From NCBI GenBank assembly GCA_018899795.1, contig JAHIHJ010000113.1, positions 1 through 7,813 on the forward strand: 7,813 nucleotides of DNA, given 5' to 3'. The stretch comes from Methanobacteriota archaeon. Lineage in GTDB: Archaea > Halobacteriota > Methanosarcinia > Methanosarcinales > Methanoperedenaceae. The translations under genes were made by a program, and so were the position numbers. Each line of letters starts with the position of its first letter. Within the stretch, counting starts at the first letter, position 1. Positions 5,392 through 7,813 of this stretch are shown piece after piece. The notes beneath the pieces were generated by a model, which saw nothing but the letters and a program-made list of their open reading frames with translations, was not told the origin of the DNA and did no database searches.

Positions 5392-5915
5392 TATACCCTT
5401 ATTGAACCTTTGGCATAAGTCTTCGGAAGTATGCTCTTGTCTTCGTTAGGTATGATCGCTTTATATTCGTATGTCCCTATTTTATTGAATGTAATAACGA
5501 TCATGCCTGATGTGCCGAGTTTCCTTTCATATGTATCCATTATAAAATTCGGGGGTGATTGCTCAGGATAATTAACTACTTTGATCAATACGATCTGCCC
5601 TGGGCGAATTGATATTTGATCCGGCATTGCCTGCCAGTTTACAAGTTCAATGGTTCGTTCTGGCTTATCCTTTTCAGGGTCAAAATTTCTAACTTCAAAA
5701 TCAGGAACCTGGGTGGATGTTGGCGCAGGGGTTGAGGCAGTTGAAGTCGGGGATGCGGTCGTTTCAACTATCTTTTCAACTATTTTTGGAACTTCTATGG
5801 TGTTGTTATTATACCTGATTTCAGTTCCCGGCTGATGTATCACATACCCTATCACAAGACCGAGGATGAAAAATAGTATTATCAGGGGATAGAAAGTGCC
5901 GTCTTTTGGTTCCAT
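5388..5915 (-). CDS. Membrane-anchored protein with copper-less cupredoxin-like domain
   Basis: A 175-residue protein. Residues 9-27 form one membrane helix (signal anchor). Residues 28-50 include KIVEKIVE, and a Ser/Thr/Pro linker runs to about 70. From 87 to 175 there is a beta-sandwich pattern close to EfeO/plastocyanin-like cupredoxins: NWQAMPDQISIRPGQIVLIKVVN, then ITFNKIGTYEYKAIIPNE, then YAKGSIRVY. In copper proteins GTYEF is followed by the Cys, His and Met ligands. Here the protein has no cysteine at all and its only histidine (27) is by the membrane, so it cannot form a classical copper site. It is probably displayed outside the membrane as a binding or structural module. The start is firm: GAGGAGT lies seven bases upstream of the ATG. 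The gene converges on the activator, and their stops share TTAA (5388-5391). Confidence 0.75.
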   Translation of the reverse strand: MEPKDGTFYPLIILFFILGLVIGYVIHQPGTEIRYNNNTIEVPKIVEKIVETTASPTSTASTPAPTSTQVPDFEVRNFDPEKDKPERTIELVNWQAMPDQISIRPGQIVLIKVVNYPEQSPPNFIMDTYERKLGTSGMIVITFNKIGTYEYKAIIPNEDKSILPKTYAKGSIRVY

Positions 5916-6091
5916 GATCTTTACTCCTCAGGATATGTTAAATTCTTTAATTAGTTAAATACATTTCGCAGTAAATTCTCCGGTTTAATTCGACCGATGA
6001 TATTCACGATAAAACAACAGAGATATATACACCATGTTATTGATGGGATATTGATAGATAGCTTATGTTATCTTAAAACGATTATTCACTG

Positions 6092-6106
6092 TATAAATTA
6101 TTAAAA
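6092..6106 (+). promoter_or_regulatory. Candidate TATA region for the HEAT-repeat gene
   Basis: TATAAATTATTAAA lies about 63-77 bases upstream of the TTG at 6169. A transcript starting about 25 bases after it would include the strong ribosome site at 6153-6160. The rest of the 5916-6168 gap is AT-rich and must also carry the promoter of the divergent cupredoxin-like gene. I see no RNA gene or repeat in it. Confidence 0.35.
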
Positions 6107-6152
6107 TTGTATGAGATATTCGGTATTTACGGCATATAAATATGGATGAAAT

Positions 6153-6160
6153 GGAGGTGA
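6153..6160 (+). promoter_or_regulatory. Perfect Shine-Dalgarno site that decides the HEAT-repeat start
   Basis: GGAGGTGA is an eight-base complement of the archaeal 16S rRNA 3' end. It ends eight bases before an in-frame TTG at 6169. It lies inside the longer reading frame that begins at ATG 6142, so it favours TTG 6169 as the true start. Confidence 0.7.
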
Positions 6161-6168
6161 GAACAGAT

Positions 6169-7347
6169 TTGAAAAGCCTGATTGAGATATTAAAACGGAA
6201 AAATGACCTGCAATTGCGAAAGAATTCCGTAGAGGCGCTGGCAAGGATAGGGGATAAAAGGGCGATAGAACCTTTGATACTGGCTTTGAATGATGAAGAT
6301 AAGGACATCCGAAGAAGAGCGGTTGAAATTCTTGGAGACATAGGAAATAAAAGGGCGGTTGAAGCCCTTATAGCTGCTTTGGATGATGAAAAAGAGGTTG
6401 TCAGGGAACATGTCATCCGCGCTCTCGGAAAGATAAGTGACATAAGAGCGATAGAACCTCTTATCTCAGCTTTGAATGATGAAAGCGATGTTGTCAGGGA
6501 ACATGCAGCCTGTGCTCTCGGGAAGATAGGCGATCATAGGGCGGTAGAACCTCTTATAGCGCTTCTGAAGAACGGAGGCGAGTATGTCAGGGAAGAAGCC
6601 GCCAGGGCGCTTGGCGCTATAGGGGACAAAATGGCGGCAGAGCCACTGATCCATGCTTTGAGAGATGCAAGTGAATATGTCAGGGAAGAAGCGGGAGAAG
6701 CTCTTGTAAAGATAGATGATAAAAAGACAGTAGGAGTTCTCATAAACGCCCTGAAAGACAGCAATGAGTATGTCAGGAAAAGAGCGGCGCAAGCGCTGGG
6801 GGAGATCGGGAACAAAAGTGCAGTAATGCCTCTGATCGCATCCCTGAGGGACGCGGACCTGGAAGTAAGGAAGAAAGCAATAGAAGCTCTCGGAAAGATA
6901 GAGGATAAAAGAGCTGTAGAGCCGCTTATCCAGTCACTGAGGGACGTATTTCCCGACATAAGGGAGGAAGCTGCTGAATCACTCGTCATGATAGGGGAAC
7001 CCTCGGTAGAATTTCTTATCCAGACGCTGAAAGATGAAGACTGGGATATCAGGTGGAGATCTGCACAAGCTCTTGAAAAGATTGGAGAACCATCAGTGGG
7101 ACCGCTGATCGATGCATTGAGGGATGGCGCTGAATATATCCGGGAAGACATATCCAGGATACTTGTTAAGATAGGCGAGCCAGCCGTAGTGTCCCTTATC
7201 TATGCTTTGAAGGACAGGAACGAGTACGTGCGTGATGGTGTGGCAGATGCCCTGGTCAGGATAGGCTCGTCCGTAGTGGAACCTCTTATCCGGGCTATGA
7301 GAGATAAAAATGAGCAGAAGAATGAAAATAAAATGTTTCCAAATGCA
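6169..7347 (+). repeat. Tandem HEAT-coding repeats, 93-bp then 90-bp period
   Basis: Unit 1 is 32 codons (6169-6264). Units 2-8 are 31 codons each (6265-6915) and end in GDKRA-like loops. Units 9-12 are 30 codons each (6916-7275) and end in GEPS or similar. A 24-codon remainder follows. DNA identity between units is moderate, so these are old, diverged protein repeats rather than recent duplications. Confidence 0.85.
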
Positions 7348-7350
7348 TAA
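6169..7350 (+). CDS. HEAT-repeat (PBS lyase-type) scaffold protein
   Basis: From TTG 6169 the protein has 393 residues, beginning with K-S-L-I-E-I-L; the ATG at 6142 would add nine. Almost the whole chain is a solenoid of 12 HEAT-like units plus a truncated last one, with consensus VEPLI.AL.D....VRE.AA.ALG.IGDKRA, as in phycocyanobilin-lyase-type (CpcE/F) HEAT repeats. There is no signal peptide or membrane segment and no second domain, so it is probably a cytosolic protein-binding scaffold. The lyase label reflects fold only; no bilin pathway is expected here. The last unit breaks off into a polar tail (KNEQKNENK). It is co-directional with aspS 40 bases downstream and could share its transcript. 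Its partner is unknown. Confidence 0.88.
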   Translation: MKSLIEILKRKNDLQLRKNSVEALARIGDKRAIEPLILALNDEDKDIRRRAVEILGDIGNKRAVEALIAALDDEKEVVREHVIRALGKISDIRAIEPLISALNDESDVVREHAACALGKIGDHRAVEPLIALLKNGGEYVREEAARALGAIGDKMAAEPLIHALRDASEYVREEAGEALVKIDDKKTVGVLINALKDSNEYVRKRAAQALGEIGNKSAVMPLIASLRDADLEVRKKAIEALGKIEDKRAVEPLIQSLRDVFPDIREEAAESLVMIGEPSVEFLIQTLKDEDWDIRWRSAQALEKIGEPSVGPLIDALRDGAEYIREDISRILVKIGEPAVVSLIYALKDRNEYVRDGVADALVRIGSSVVEPLIRAMRDKNEQKNENKMFPNA

Positions 7351-7353
7351 GTT

Positions 7354-7369
7354 AATAATTGGGATTATT
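7354..7369 (+). promoter_or_regulatory. Inverted repeat / TATA-like element upstream of aspS
   Basis: AATAAT-TGGG-ATTATT is a perfect 6-base inverted repeat, 22-37 bases upstream of the aspS ATG, overlapping a TATA-like TTAATAATT. Transcription from here would be leaderless or nearly so. Its arms are identical to those of the repeat upstream of the toxin gene (2034-2049). Confidence 0.3.
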
Positions 7370-7390
7370 CATTAAAGAGCGCGGATATTC

Positions 7391-7813
7391 ATGATAAGAA
7401 CTCATTATTCAACACAGATAACACCTGAAATGAACGGGAACAGCGTTACTATATGTGGCTGGGCGCACGAGATCCGCGACCTGGGCGGCATTACTTTCCT
7501 GGTGGTCAGGGACAGGGAAGGCATGGTACAGGTTACGCTTTTCAAAAAAGCGATAGATAAGGACGTACTTGATGTGGTGCGGAACTTAAGCCGGGAATCG
7601 GTGGTTGCGGTCACAGGTACTGTGAAAAAGGAAGCAAAAGCCCCTAACGGCTATGAACTTGTCCCCACATCTGTTACTGTGCTTGGCAAAGCTGACTCTC
7701 CGCTGCCCATGGATACAACGGGTAAAGTGGACGCTGACCTTGATACAAGGCTTGATGCCAGGTTCATGGACGTCAGGCGCCCGTACACGCAGGCGATTTT
7801 CAGGATAAGGCAC
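7391..7813 (+). CDS. aspS: Aspartyl-tRNA synthetase, N-terminal part (3' partial)
   Basis: The frame is open from ATG 7391 through the right edge (141 codons). It begins [16 protein letters not shown]. Residues 17 to about 105 form the OB-fold anticodon-binding domain ([55 protein letters not shown]). It ends in [25 protein letters not shown], the hinge and entry to the class II catalytic domain. The enzyme charges tRNA(Asp). Archaeal enzymes of this short type, without the bacterial insertion domain, may also charge tRNA(Asn) if asparaginyl-tRNA synthetase is absent; the discriminating residues are not resolved here. Catalytic motifs 1-3 lie outside the window. There is no strong ribosome site, which fits a leaderless or short-leader transcript. 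Confidence 0.93.
   Translation, partial: MIRTHYSTQITPEMNGNSVTICGWAHEIRDLGGITFLVVRDREGMVQVTLFKKAIDKDVLDVVRNLSRESVVAVTGTVKKEAKAPNGYELVPTSVTVLGKADSPLPMDTTGKVDADLDTRLDARFMDVRRPYTQAIFRIRH

Noticed and set aside
6534..7151. Long minus-strand open frame of 205 codons opposite the HEAT-repeat gene
   Set aside because: Its repetitive Ser/Ala-rich translation mirrors the HEAT repeats; the + strand reading fits a known family.
6265..7275. Regular 90-93 base periodicity, possible CRISPR or satellite array
   Set aside because: Units are in-frame protein repeats with diverged DNA and no identical repeat/unique spacer pattern.
7405..7813. Minus-strand open frames of 69 and 75 codons near the right edge
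   Set aside because: They are antisense to the clearly coding aspS frame, which runs without a stop to the edge.

Overview
The window looks archaeal and comes from a methanogen or an anaerobic methanotroph related to Methanosarcinales. The evidence is an MptA-type GTP cyclohydrolase (the methanopterin pathway), a sarcinarray-family surface protein, an archaeal aspartyl-tRNA synthetase, a HEAT-repeat protein of the kind common in these genomes, and AT-rich TATA-like boxes close upstream of several starts. A Methanoperedens-like source would fit, but the window alone does not prove it.

Positions 1-1407 hold two translationally coupled cell-envelope genes on the + strand: the C-terminal part of a large, DUF7286-like protein and a sarcinarray protein with a signal peptide and a C-terminal sorting anchor. 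Base composition is strongly mosaic here, with an AT-rich block from about 600 to 1204 between GC-richer flanks. Positions 1512-2005 carry a minus-strand pair that reads as a BrnT-like toxin followed by an overlapping putative antitoxin. Positions 2032-2208 are a GC-rich island without an intact gene; it contains a short remnant of a second sarcinarray gene.

Positions 2341-3294 encode MptA (+). A convergent small Cys-containing membrane protein (3275-3583, -) overlaps its end. From 3651 to 5391 (+) lie a 2-hydroxyacyl-CoA dehydratase-like iron-sulfur protein and its BadF/HgdC-type ATPase activator. Together they would form an ATP-driven low-potential electron-transfer system of unknown substrate. 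A 28-codon reading frame bridges the two genes with ATGA overlaps at both ends. A convergent membrane-anchored protein with a cupredoxin-like domain lacking copper ligands (5388-5915, -) shares the TTAA of its stop codon with the activator.

After a roughly 250-bp divergent promoter region comes a 12-13 unit HEAT-repeat protein (6169-7350, +), whose start is best placed at a TTG behind a perfect Shine-Dalgarno sequence. The start of aspS (7391 to the right edge, +) follows. No tRNA, rRNA, CRISPR array or insertion sequence was recognised.
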